Source: Sterolibacterium denitrificans (GTDB lineage: Bacteria > Pseudomonadota > Gammaproteobacteria > Burkholderiales > Rhodocyclaceae). From it: a stretch of 64,000 bases of DNA. Below the pieces are notes generated by a model. That model saw only the letters and a list, made by a program, of their open reading frames with translations. It had not been told where the DNA came from and searched no databases. The position numbers were made by a program, and so were the translations under genes. This document shows positions 11,498-21,600 of the stretch, in pieces (position 1 is the first letter of the stretch; each line of letters opens with the position of its first letter). Where the stretch lies: NCBI RefSeq assembly GCF_900174485.1, contig NZ_LT837803.1, positions 248,001 to 312,000 of the forward strand, in the 5' to 3' direction.

Positions 11498-12108
11498 GCG
11501 CACGCTCCTTCCGTTGCTTTCGTTGCTTCGGCGGCCGCCGCCCGGGTTTGCTCGAGGAAGTTCTGCAGCATCGCATGGCCGCAGTCGGTGAGAATCGATT
11601 CGGGATGGAACTGCACGCCCTCGACCGCCAGGACCTTGTGGCGCACGCCCATGATTTCGCCATCCTCGGTCCAGGCCGTGACTTCCAGGCACTCGGGCAG
11701 CGTCTCGCGCCTGATCGCCAGCGAGTGATAGCGCGTCACCGTCAGCGGATTGGGCAAGCCGTGGAACACGCCCGCATCACGATGATGCACCGGCGAAGTC
11801 TTGCCGTGCATCAACTGGCGGGCGTGGACGATTTCGCCGCCAAAGGCCGCGCCGATGCTCTGATGACCGAGACAGACGCCCAGCAGCGGAATCTTGCCGG
11901 CAAATTCCCTGATCGCCGCAACCGACACCCCCGCCTGCTCGGGCGAACAGGGCCCCGGCGAAATGACCAGGCGCGCCGGCCGCAACGCGGCAATCTCCGC
12001 CAGCGTGATCGCATCGTTGCGATACACCCGCACCTCCTCACCCAACTCGCCAAAATACTGGACGAGGTTGTAGGTGAAGGAATCGTAGTTGTCGATCATC
12101 AGCAGCAT
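11494..12108 (-). CDS. trpG: Anthranilate synthase glutamine amidotransferase component
   Basis: A 204-aa class I glutamine amidotransferase that supplies ammonia to TrpE for anthranilate formation; the same protein often also serves PabB in folate synthesis. The catalytic Cys is in [12 protein letters not shown] and the His-Glu pair in [10 protein letters not shown]. The N-terminus [19 protein letters not shown] is characteristic. It is the first gene of the trpGDC operon. No trpE precedes it; instead there is a ~410-bp non-coding stretch, so trpE must lie elsewhere. Confidence 0.96.
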   Translation of the reverse strand: MLLMIDNYDSFTYNLVQYFGELGEEVRVYRNDAITLAEIAALRPARLVISPGPCSPEQAGVSVAAIREFAGKIPLLGVCLGHQSIGAAFGGEIVHARQLMHGKTSPVHHRDAGVFHGLPNPLTVTRYHSLAIRRETLPECLEVTAWTEDGEIMGVRHKVLAVEGVQFHPESILTDCGHAMLQNFLEQTRAAAAEATKATEGACA

Positions 12109-12519
12109 AAAGAGGACATCCTATTGATTTACAAGGTATATCTCAGCCTGCCGGACTTGACGGGCGCCTGGCGACCCAATTTTCGTTCGATACCCCACGC
12201 ACCTGGTCTGGGACTGCCAACCCCAAGCGGGCCATTTTCGCACGTATCGGCTTGCGGATAAACGGTCAGAATGAAGCCATCGGCGCACCGTCGCCTCGTC
12301 GAGCCATGCGCCAGCATGCGCACGCGCCGGGCCCTCCAGCGCAAAGCCCGGCGCGTGGCCGGGCTTTGCAGGATGAATCAACCGACATCCGGTAAATACC
12401 CGCAGTCAGCAATGCGTACCCGGATACTCGAGTACGCCGGTACTCGGCAATTCAATTACTCGAACACCCGCTGCCGGATTCAGGCTCGCACTCAAACCCG
12501 AATTCCCGGGCTCGAACAT
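12109..12519. other. Intergenic region upstream of trpG
   Basis: About 410 bp with no convincing gene. It holds an inverted repeat, AAAGCCCGGC (12343-12352) with GCCGGGCTTT (12358-12367), that could act as a terminator in either direction for the H-NS-like gene. It also holds a run of short imperfect repeats containing TACTCG near 12420-12465. The trpG promoter should be here, but no clear -35/-10 pair was identified. Confidence 0.4.
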
Positions 12520-12840
12520 TCAGCCTTTGACAATCAGCAGGCTTTCCAATGAGCCGCCTTTGGCCTGATGCGCCTTGACCCACTTGGGATGGGGGCCGCG
12601 TCCCGACCAGGTTTGCGCGGGATTCTGCGGATTGGCGTATTTCGGCGCGACCTTGCGGCCACCCACCACCTTGCCTCTGCCCGACAGGCCCAATTCGCCG
12701 GCCGTCAGGGAATACTCGGCAATCATGGATTTGACTTTCTGGATAACTTCCTGGCGGCCCTTGTTGAGCAAAGCCTGTTTTTTGGCGGCCAGTTCTCTGA
12801 TTTGCTGTTCAATAAGACTGATTTCATCATTGCTGCTCAT
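12520..12840 (-). CDS. H-NS family nucleoid protein
   Basis: A 106-aa protein with an N-terminal coiled-coil oligomerisation region (EQQIRELAAKKQALLNKGRQ) and a C-terminal AT-hook-like DNA-binding domain (YANPQNPAQTWSGRGPHPKW, then VKAHQAKGGSLESLLI). This is the usual betaproteobacterial H-NS/BpH3 layout. H-NS proteins bind curved AT-rich DNA and silence horizontally acquired or surface-structure genes. Of two in-frame ATGs (12846 and 12840), GGAGG at 12852-12856 is only three bases from the first but nine from the second, so 12840 is chosen. It lies beside the AT-rich control region of the adhesin export locus, a possible target. Confidence 0.9.
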   Translation of the reverse strand: MSSNDEISLIEQQIRELAAKKQALLNKGRQEVIQKVKSMIAEYSLTAGELGLSGRGKVVGGRKVAPKYANPQNPAQTWSGRGPHPKWVKAHQAKGGSLESLLIVKG

Positions 12841-13254
12841 GGGCATTTACCTCCATTCGTATCGAGATTGGACTACATGACTTCGATTCAGCGTCAATCA
12901 ACTTAGTGTCTTAGTTTTCGAGACTGCTGAATCAGTATTTCATGAGAGGTGAAACGTTGTTATTTTATCACTTTAGGTTACCTGGGCAAATGCAATAAAT
13001 GAGACAGGACATCCTGTATTCACGATATGGCGCCAGACAGGATTACCGACATTCATTGAATGCCGATGTATTTCACCGCACTTGCACAGACATGACCTGC
13101 TGCAATTGCCGTCAATGACTCGACGGTTCGGGCCACGACATTTTGTTGTATCTGAACAACATTCGTCCAGACATGAATCCTCCTGTTTGCTGTTTGAATA
13201 TTTTCAAGGTAAAATTCCTGCCCATTCATTTTCAATATCTTCAGGAGTCAAAAC
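12841..13254. promoter_or_regulatory. AT-rich control region between hns-like gene and tolC-ompA fusion
   Basis: About 410 bp, visibly richer in A+T than its surroundings, between two divergent genes. A possible promoter for the fusion gene is TTGCTG (13187-13192), a 17-bp spacer and TAAAAT (13210-13215), with AGGAG at 13242-13246 before ATG 13255. The box matches are only moderate. A 60-codon minus-strand frame at 13053-13235 lies inside but has no clear ribosome binding site. Confidence 0.35.
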
Positions 13255-15144
13255 ATGAAAAGCCATCCAACCAGGCTTGTTCCCGTATTGGCCTGCATGC
13301 TGTCAGGCGCCGTCCTTCCGCTCCTTCCACTGTCGGCGCAAGCGCAGGACGTCACCTTGCAGCAGGCGGTGCAGCAGGTCGTCAAAAAGAATCCTGAAGT
13401 CGTGGCACGCTGGCATGCCTTCAAGGCCGCAACCGAAGAGATCGACGTGGCAGGCGGCGCTTATCGCCCGAGGGTCGATCTGACGGGCGATCTCTCGCGC
13501 GAGAGGCTGAAAGCGCCCATCACCGGAAATATCGGCACGGATTACACCCAGCGCGACCTGTCCCTGTCGCTTGAGCAGATGCTTTTCGATGGCGGCCGCA
13601 CCAGCAACCAGGTCGGCAAGCTCAGCCATGTGCAGCGTGTGCGTTATGCCGAATTGATGGAGGCATCCGAAAATCAGGCCATGGAGACGATGAAGGCCTA
13701 TCTCGACGTATTGCGCTACCGCACCCTGCACAATCTGGCGGCGGAAAACTATACGCACCACCGCACGGTTTTCGAGCAAATCCAGCAACGCGCCCAGTCC
13801 GGCGTCGGACGCAAGGTCGACCAGCAGCAGGCGCAAGGCCGCCTGGCGCTTGCCGAATCGAACCTGCTGACGGAATCCAGCAACCTGCATGATGTCAGCG
13901 CGCGCTACCAGCGCATCGTCGGCAATCTGCCGCCCACCCAGATGGCTGACGTGCCCGAACTGAGCAACGGCATACCGGATGCCTCGAATGAGGCCCTGCG
14001 CAAGTCATATGCACAGAACCCGTCATTGCTGGCCGCGCAGGAAAGCATCGTGGCCGCTCAACTGGATGCCAAAACCCATGACGCCAGTTTTCTGCCCAGG
14101 GTTTCATTGCTCGCCCAGCAAGGCGTGGGCAAGAACCTGGGAGGACAGATCGGCCGCAGGGATGCGACCAGCATCGGCGTGCAACTGAATTACAACCTCT
14201 ACAATGGCGGCTCGGACCAGGCTGCACAGCGCCAGGCCATTGAACAAAGCTATGCTGCCAAGGAAACGCGCGACAAGGTGTGCCGCGATGTGCGCCAGAC
14301 GCTTTACGTTTCGCACAATGATGTCAAGCGTCTGAAACAGCAGCTTGGCTATCTTGAGCAGCACATGAACTCCCAGGAAAAGGCACTGTCGGCCTATTAC
14401 AGCCAGTTCGACATCGGCCAGCGGACCTTGCTTGACTTGCTGGATGCGGAAAATGAAGTGTTCCAGGCCAAGCGGGCTTACCAGAACGCCCGTTTCGATT
14501 ACCTGCTGGCCATGGGACGTACCCATGCCGCCATGGGCGGCCTGGTGAAGGCGCTGGATGTCACCCACCTCGACACCGAGGAACTGGCCAAGACCGAGGA
14601 TTCCGCAGAATTCGATCCGAATACCGTCTGCCCGGCCGATGCGCCCGAGATGATCCTGGATGACAAGGAGGCGCTCTATGCCGCCTACATGCCGGTCACG
14701 AAGGACTCGGATGGCGACGGCATTCCGGATGACCGGGATGCCTGCCCGGACACGCCGGCTGGCACGCGTGTCGATGTGCGTGGATGCCCGCTCAAGAACG
14801 TGACCGAATTGCAAGGCGTGAATTTCGAATACTATTCGGCGAAATTGCGTCAGGAGTCGTTGCCCGTGCTGAACGAGGTTGCCGAAACGCTCAGGAAGAA
14901 CATCGATCTGAAGGTTGAAATTGCCGGTCATACCGACAATCAGAACCGCAGCCAGGATCCGCAACTCAACGTGAAGCTTTCGCAGAAACGCGCCAATGCG
15001 GTCAAGGAGTATCTGGTATCGCGCGGTATCTCCGCCAGTCGCCTGACGGCCAGGGGCTATGGCGAGACCCAGCCCGTTGCCGACAACTCGACGGCGGATG
15101 GACAGTCCAGAAACCGCCGTGTCGAGCTGCGCATTCTGAACTGA
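13255..15144 (+). CDS. TolC-family outer-membrane channel fused to an OmpA peptidoglycan-binding domain (LapE-like)
   Basis: A 629-aa predicted outer-membrane exit channel for the type I secretion system of this locus. A signal peptide (cleavage near LPLSAQA-QDV) is followed by a TolC/AggA domain to about residue 440 with the two-fold repeated helical barrel (DVTLQQAVQQVVKKNPEV, LAAQESIVAAQLDAK, FDIGQRTLLDLLDAENEV). A short acidic linker carries a thrombospondin-type-3-like calcium repeat (DSDGDGIPDDRDACPDTPAG) near residue 490. An OmpA/MotB domain ends the protein (VEIAGHTDNQNRS, LSQKRANAVKEYLV, RLTARGYGETQP, RNRRVEL). In related loci the OmpA-like protein is usually a separate gene; here it is one polypeptide, with no frameshift seen. 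The fusion should anchor the channel to peptidoglycan (inference). Confidence 0.9.
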   Translation: MKSHPTRLVPVLACMLSGAVLPLLPLSAQAQDVTLQQAVQQVVKKNPEVVARWHAFKAATEEIDVAGGAYRPRVDLTGDLSRERLKAPITGNIGTDYTQRDLSLSLEQMLFDGGRTSNQVGKLSHVQRVRYAELMEASENQAMETMKAYLDVLRYRTLHNLAAENYTHHRTVFEQIQQRAQSGVGRKVDQQQAQGRLALAESNLLTESSNLHDVSARYQRIVGNLPPTQMADVPELSNGIPDASNEALRKSYAQNPSLLAAQESIVAAQLDAKTHDASFLPRVSLLAQQGVGKNLGGQIGRRDATSIGVQLNYNLYNGGSDQAAQRQAIEQSYAAKETRDKVCRDVRQTLYVSHNDVKRLKQQLGYLEQHMNSQEKALSAYYSQFDIGQRTLLDLLDAENEVFQAKRAYQNARFDYLLAMGRTHAAMGGLVKALDVTHLDTEELAKTEDSAEFDPNTVCPADAPEMILDDKEALYAAYMPVTKDSDGDGIPDDRDACPDTPAGTRVDVRGCPLKNVTELQGVNFEYYSAKLRQESLPVLNEVAETLRKNIDLKVEIAGHTDNQNRSQDPQLNVKLSQKRANAVKEYLVSRGISASRLTARGYGETQPVADNSTADGQSRNRRVELRILN

Positions 15145-15291
15145 AGACGCATTTCCTCCACTGCCTCCACTGCCACTAGGTGAGCCGATTGAAGCTTGCC
15201 TGGTGGCAGTGCGCATAAATAACAACCGTAAATCACCACTGACCAGGCCAACCAGGCAGCAAACAGCTGCGAGTTGCGGTTACGGATTTGC

Positions 15292-15353
15292 GTCGTTCCC
15301 GCAAAGACGGGAATCGGAAGGGTAGCTCCCCGCACCTTCGCAGGGATGACGAC
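15292..15353. repeat. REP-like inverted element
   Basis: GTCGTTCCCGCAAAGACGG at 15292-15310 is matched imperfectly in inverted orientation by CCTTCGCAGGGATGACGAC at 15335-15353. The core resembles the common dispersed palindrome built on CGTCATTCCCGCGAAGGCGGG in proteobacterial genomes. Only one copy pair is in the window, so repetitiveness is inferred. Confidence 0.4.
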
Positions 15354-15525
15354 CAAGCCTTCTGACCTTCTTGACCTTCTTGGTTGCCTACGCCTGACCT
15401 GCTTGGCCTTCTTGATTGCCTGTCTGACCTGCTTGGTCGCCTGCCGCTCGGCTCAATAACAGCTATCCTCGGACGGTTATCCTCGACCATCCTCAATAGC
15501 GGCTATCTCACAGCGGCTACCTCGC

Positions 15526-15581
15526 AAACGATACAGCCACCGATCTCGGCGTAGCGTCCGGGGTCGGTGGCTGTATCGTTT
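15526..15581. terminator. Long hairpin, probable bidirectional terminator
   Basis: AAACGATACAGCCACCGA (15526-15543) pairs perfectly over 18 bp with TCGGTGGCTGTATCGTTT (15564-15581) around a 20-nt loop. It lies between convergent genes and is A-rich on one side and T-rich on the other. Confidence 0.6.
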
Positions 15582-15585
15582 GGCT

Positions 15586-15617
15586 GGCAGGCATCCCAGA
15601 TTCCATGGATGCCTGCC
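15586..15617 (-). terminator. Hairpin just after the adhesin gene
   Basis: GGCAGGCATCC (15586-15596) pairs with GGATGCCTGCC (15607-15617), an 11-bp perfect stem about 15 bp beyond the adhesin stop on the minus strand. There is no T tract directly after it; it may work together with the adjacent longer hairpin. Confidence 0.5.
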
Positions 15618-15632
15618 CTTCGGCTTCAGAGC

Positions 15633-18600
15633 TTAATCGACCAGCAGTTTTCCGCTGTCCAGCAGGCTCTTGAGCAGGGCCGTATTGTTGCCGTCTGCAA
15701 TGCCGAACTCCGAGTACAGATTCACGTTGTTGAGCGTGATCCGCTGGTCTTCGGCACCTGCCGCATAGTGGCCATTGGTGTAGTCACCGTGCGAGCTGAT
15801 GCGTATCGTCGTATTGCCGCCTGATACGCTGATGTCGATGTAGTTATTGAGGTTGCCAATACCCAGTTGGTGATTCTCGCCAACCAGCAGGCTGCGCAAA
15901 TCAAGCACATCGCCCTTCGCGGAAACGGCAGCCGCATTGAAGTCGGTCACGGTGTCGATGGCCGGCGTACCCGGCCTGCCGCCATCGCCCAGCTCCCAGC
16001 GGAAGATATCGGAACCCAGACCGCCGGTGAGCGTGTCGTTGCCGCTGCCACCGATCAGGATGTCATTGCCCTCGCCGCCATTGAGCTTGTCGTTGCCGTC
16101 GCCACCGCGCAACAGATCGTTGCCGCGACCGCCGTTGAGCGTATCGTCGCCATCGAATCCGTAGAGCCGCTCACCATATTTGCTGGAAGCAGTCAGGGTA
16201 TCGCTGGCGGCGGAGCCTTCACGGATATTGGCGTGCGTATCCGGCGAGCTCAACAGGCTGGCGTCGATCAACTTGCCGGCGTATGAGGTATCACTGAGTC
16301 CATACGTGTCAGTCACCGTGATCTTGGTTGCGTTGAGCAGGTTCAGACTGATTGCCGTATCGTCGAAGCGCACGGATCCCAGCATTTCATTGATGACCAG
16401 ATTGTCGATCGGGCCACCATTGATTGCCGTGATCACCAGATGCGAAGTCGGCAACAGACTGATCAGGCCGTACTCATCCTGGAATTCAAGCTTGAGTCCC
16501 AGGCTGGCCGCCAGTTGCTTGGAGGCGGTCAGATTGTGCTGGCCCAGGGCAAGCAGCGGCGTGTAGCTGATTTCAACTCTGGCGATGTTGTTGTTGGCAT
16601 CGTAGGCGCTGAATGACTGGTGGTTGCCGAAATCAATCAGATCGAACAGGGAAACTCCGACCAGGCCGAAGAGACCATGGTGATTTCTGGCGGTCGCATC
16701 CGGCGCGACGTTGTTCATCACCCCGTCCGACGTGAACCTGACGCTGGAACTTGCCGTGTCACCATCGCGGTCGGTGAAGGTATACGCCAGCACTGTCTCC
16801 TTCCCTGCCGGTATGGGCGCACCTGCCGAATAGACATAGCCACCGTCGGCCATATTGACCTTGATGGTTTCGCCGCGCGCGGTGGTGACCGTCAACCAGT
16901 GGCTGCCCGCGTCATAGCTATAGCCCGTCACCTGTGACGAACTGCCGGATTGGCTGACGCTGTTCGTGGCATCGTTGTACAGGTAGGTATTGCCGCCGAT
17001 GCCGATGGACTGAACATAGCCGCCGTCGGCGCCAAAACTGCCCGGCAAACTGCCCGCCACCGAAGAAGGCGGTGCGTCGGTGAGCAAGACGCCCTGTTTC
17101 AGCAGGGCCATGCCGATCTGCTGATCCCCGCCATAGCCGCTGACCAGATCCACCTTCTTCAGCACGATGGTCTGATCCTCCAGGCTGGCGGAATAGCCGC
17201 CGGCAAAACCGCCCGTGCTGCTGATATGAATGATGGTATCTGCGCCGACCTTCTCGAAATGCAGGTAGTTCGAGAGGTTGGCGTAATTTTCACCTTGCAG
17301 CAAGCCGCGCAGATCGAGGATGTCGCCACCCGAGGTCACGGCCGCAGCCTTGAAGTCGGTGACGGTATCGATGGCCGGATTCCCCGGTGTACCGGCATCG
17401 CCGCGTTCCCAACGGAAGATGTCGGAACCCGCGCCGCCAGTGAGCGTGTCGTTGCCCTTGCCACCGATCACGATATCGCTGCCGGCGCCGCCATCCAGCG
17501 TGTCATTGCCGTTGCCGCCACGCAGGATGTCGTTGCCCTTGCCACCCGTCAATTTATCGTTGCCGGCATGGCCATAAATCTGCACGCCGCCATTGCCACC
17601 GACCAGGGTATCGTTGCCGGAGCCGCCTTCCGTGACGTAGCTCGAGGGCTTGGAAAGGTTGAAGATGCCGGCATCGGCCAGCGTGCCCACCACGGCAGAA
17701 TCGCTGAGCCCGTTGGTATCGGTCACCTTGATCCGGGTCGCGTTGAGAACGTCCAGGTTGATCAGGGAGTCCTCGAAGTGCACCGTGCTCAACAACTCAT
17801 TGATCACCATGTTATCGATCGGGCCACCGTCCTGCGAAGTGATCACAATCTTTGAAGACGGCAGAATCAAGCCCAAAAAGCCGTAATCATTCTTGATTTC
17901 CAGATTGAGACCGAGTTCGGCCGCCAGCGTCTGGGAGGCGGTCAATTTGTGGAAGCCCAAACCAATCAAGGCCTGATAGGAAATCTCGACGCTCTTGATG
18001 TTGTTGTTGATGTCGAAAGCACCAAAGGCCTGGCGCGTACCCAGGTCAATGAACTTGTCGAAGAGGGTCAGACCAACCAGACCAAGGATGTTGTGACCGC
18101 TGTGCAGCCCCGCCTCCGGTGCGACATTGCCTTGCCCGTTGGGCACCGTGACGATGTGGGAAGCTTCACCCGCTGTCGGCACGGCATCCACCACATTGAT
18201 GGTCAGATTACCGTAGCCGGTATTGGTACCGTCGGACGCCGCCACCGTGAATGTCAGCGGCAGCGTGTCGGCCCCGGCGCCGGAATGATCCAGCGGCTTG
18301 CTGAGAGTGAAGTCATAGTGGCCATTCGTACCCACAGTCAGCTTTGCCACCTCTGCACCATTTGCGGCCCCAGTCAGGGTATAGACGCCCGTGGCAGCGT
18401 TGAAACTGCCGCTCCAGGTGACGAGGGCACCACCGGAAGTCAGACCGCCCGGCGCGCTGGCGCTGATCGAGGCGATTGCATCGCCGTCCGGATCGCTGAT
18501 GCTGATATCCCCGCTGATAGCGGTCGAACCGGAAGCCAGCGCCTTTTCCAGCACGCTATGGATGCCGCCAGTATCATCAATGACCGGCGCGCTTCCCATG

Positions 18601-21600
18601 ATGCGCACAATGGCGCTATCGCTGCCTTCCGGCGAGGCATTGCCCGCCGGGTCGGTAACCGTGGCCTTCACGGTGATTTTTTCACCTTCGGCCGGCGCCG
18701 CGAAGCTGGTGGTCACGCTGCCCGTCGTGAGATGACCCGACGTCAGGGTGATCGTCTGCGTGCTCGTGCCATCCGTGATCGTCAACTTGTCGCCCGCCTG
18801 AGCGCCCGCCGGTAAGTCGATCCGTACCGCGACCTGACCGCCCGTCAGCTCGGCACCATTCAGGATCCCGTCGTCGTTGGCATCGCTGGTCAGCGTGACC
18901 GTCGGCGCCGTCGTCGGCGCCGTGGTGTCCACCCGCGCGCTGTCGCTGCCTTCCGGCGAGACGTTCCCCGCCGGGTCGGTCAGCGTGGCTTTCACCGTGA
19001 TCTGTTCGCCTTCGGCCGGCGCCGCGAAGCTGGCCGTCACGCTGCCCGCCGCGATCTGGCCGGCCGTCAGGGTGATCGTTTGCGTGCTCGTGCCGTCCGT
19101 GATCGTCAGTTTGTCGCCCGCCTGCACGTGCGAGGTCGGCAGGTCAACGCGCACTTGCACCTGACCGCCCGCCAATTCCGCCGCGTTGAGCCAGCCGTCG
19201 TCGTTGGCATCGCTGGTCAGCGTGACCGTCGGCGCCTTCGGGTCGCCGCCCGTCGGGTCCTCCGGGTCCGTGCCCGGTGGCGTGGTGTCCAGGATCGCGC
19301 TGTCGCTGCCCGGCAGCGAGACGTTGCCCGCCGCGTCCGTGACCGTCGCCGTGATGGTCACGGTGCTGCCTTCGGCCGGCGCCGCGAAGCTGGTCGTCAC
19401 GCTGCCCGTCGTGAGCTGGCCGGCCGTCAGGGTGATGGTCTGCGTGTTCGTGCCGTCCGTGACCGTCAGTTTGTCGCCCGCCTGCGCACCCGCCGGCAGG
19501 TCGATCTTCACGTCGATCGCGCCGTTCAGTTCCGCCTGGTTGATGTAGCCGTCGTCGTTGGCGTCTTCCGTGATCGTGACCTTCGGCGCCGCGCTGGCCG
19601 TGGTGTCCACCACCGCGCTGTCGCTGCCGCTGGGCGAGGTGTTCCCCGCCGGGTCGCTCACCGTCGCCGTCACCGTGATCTGTTCGCCTTCGCCCGGCGC
19701 GTCGAATTCGACCGTGATGTGGCCTTCGTTGATCATTTCCGGCGTCAGCGTGATGATTTGCGGCGTCGTGCCGTCCGTCACCGTGACCTTGTCGCCCGCC
19801 TGCGTGCCCGCCGGCAGGTCAACTTGTACCTGCACCTTGCCGCCCGTCAGCTCGGCACCATTCAGGATCCCGTCGTCGTTCGCATCGCTGGTCAGCGTGA
19901 CCGTCGGGGCCGTCGACGACGGCGCCGTGGTGTCCACCCGCGCGCTGTCGCTGCCTTCCGGCGAGACGTTCCCCGCCGGGTCGGTCAGTGTGGCCTTCAC
20001 CGTGATCTGTTCGCCTTCGGCCGGCGCCGCGAAGCTGGCCGTCACGCTGCCCGCCGCGATCTGGCCGGCCGTCAGGGTGATCGTTTGCGTGCTCGTGCCG
20101 TCCGTGATCGTCAGTTTGTCGCCCGCCTGCACGTGCGAGGTCGGCAGGTCAACGCGCACTTGCACCTGACCGCCCGCCAATTCCGCCGCGTTGAGCCAGC
20201 CGTCGTCGTTGGCATCGCTGGTCAGCGTGACCGTCGGCGCCTTCGGGTCGCCGCCCGTCGGGTCCTCCGGGTCCGTGCCCGGTGGCGTGGTGTCCAGGAT
20301 CGCGCTGTCGCTGCCCGGCAGCGAGACGTTGCCCGCCGCGTCCGTGACCGTCGCCGTGATGGTCACGGTGCTGCCTTCGGCCGGCGCCGCGAAGCTGGTC
20401 GTCACGCTGCCCGTCGTGAGCTGGCCGGCCGTCAGGGTGATGGTCTGCGTGTTCGTGCCGTCCGTGACCGTCAGTTTGTCGCCCGCCTGCGCACCCGCCG
20501 GCAGGTCGATCTTCACGTCGATCGCGCCGTTCAGTTCCGCCTGGTTGATGTAGCCGTCGTCGTTGGCGTCTTCCGTGATCGTGACCTTCGGCGCCGCGCT
20601 GGCCGTGGTGTCCACCACCGCGCTGTCGCTGCCGCTGGGCGAGGTGTTCCCCGCCGGGTCGCTCACCGTCGCCGTCACCGTGATCTGTTCGCCTTCGCCC
20701 GGCGCGTCGAATTCGACCGTGATGTGGCCTTCGTTGATCATTTCCGGCGTCAGCGTGATGATTTGCGGCGTCGTGCCGTCCGTCACCGTGACCTTGTCGC
20801 CCGCCTGCGTGCCCGCCGGCAGGTCAACTTGTACCTGCACCTGACCGCCCGTCAGCTCGGCACCATTCAGGATCCCGTCGTCGTTCGCATCGCTGGTCAG
20901 CGTGACCGTCGGGGCCGTCGACGACGGCGCCGTGGTGTCCACCCGCGCGCTGTCGCTGCCTTCCGGCGAGACGTTCCCCGCCGGGTCGGTCAGTGTGGCC
21001 TTCACCGTGATCTGTTCGCCTTCGGCCGGCGCCGCGAAGCTGGCCGTCACGCTGCCCGCCGCGATCTGGCCGGCCGTCAGGGTGATCGTTTGCGTGCTCG
21101 TGCCGTCCGTGATCGTCAGTTTGTCGCCCGCCTGCACGTGCGAGGTCGGCAGGTCAACGCGCACTTGCACCTGACCGCCCGCCAATTCCGCCGCGTTGAG
21201 CCAGCCGTCGTCGTTGGCATCGCTGGTCAGCGTGACCGTCGGCGCCTTCGGGTCGCCGCCCGTCGGGTCCTCCGGGTCCGTGCCCGGTGGCGTGGTGTCC
21301 AGGATCGCGCTGTCGCTGCCCGGCAGCGAGACGTTGCCCGCCGCGTCCGTGACCGTCGCCGTGATGGTCACGGTGCTGCCTTCGGCCGGCGCCGCGAAGC
21401 TGGTCGTCACGCTGCCCGTCGTGAGCTGGCCGGCCGTCAGGGTGATGGTCTGCGTGTTCGTGCCGTCCGTGACCGTCAGTTTGTCGCCCGCCTGCGCACC
21501 CGCCGGCAGGTCGATCTTCACGTCGATCGCGCCGTTCAGTTCCGCCTGGTTGATGTAGCCGTCGTCGTTGGCGTCTTCCGTGATCGTGACCTTCGGCGCC

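Larger units (their letters stand above)
15145..15632. other. Intergenic region between convergent tolC-ompA and adhesin genes
   Basis: About 490 bp without a gene. It holds a REP-like inverted pair (15292-15353), a pyrimidine-rich stretch with repeated GACCTTCTTG and TGACCTGCTTGG units (about 15362-15440), and two strong hairpins (15526-15581, 15586-15617) that probably end transcription from both sides. Confidence 0.55.

Noticed and set aside
12121-12381. 86-codon minus-strand frame upstream of trpG
   Set aside because: Low-complexity coding potential, overlaps a hairpin and shows no recognisable domain or start signal.
13053-13235. 60-codon minus-strand frame in the hns-tolC gap
   Set aside because: No convincing ribosome binding site or recognised motif; lies in the promoter region of the TolC fusion gene.
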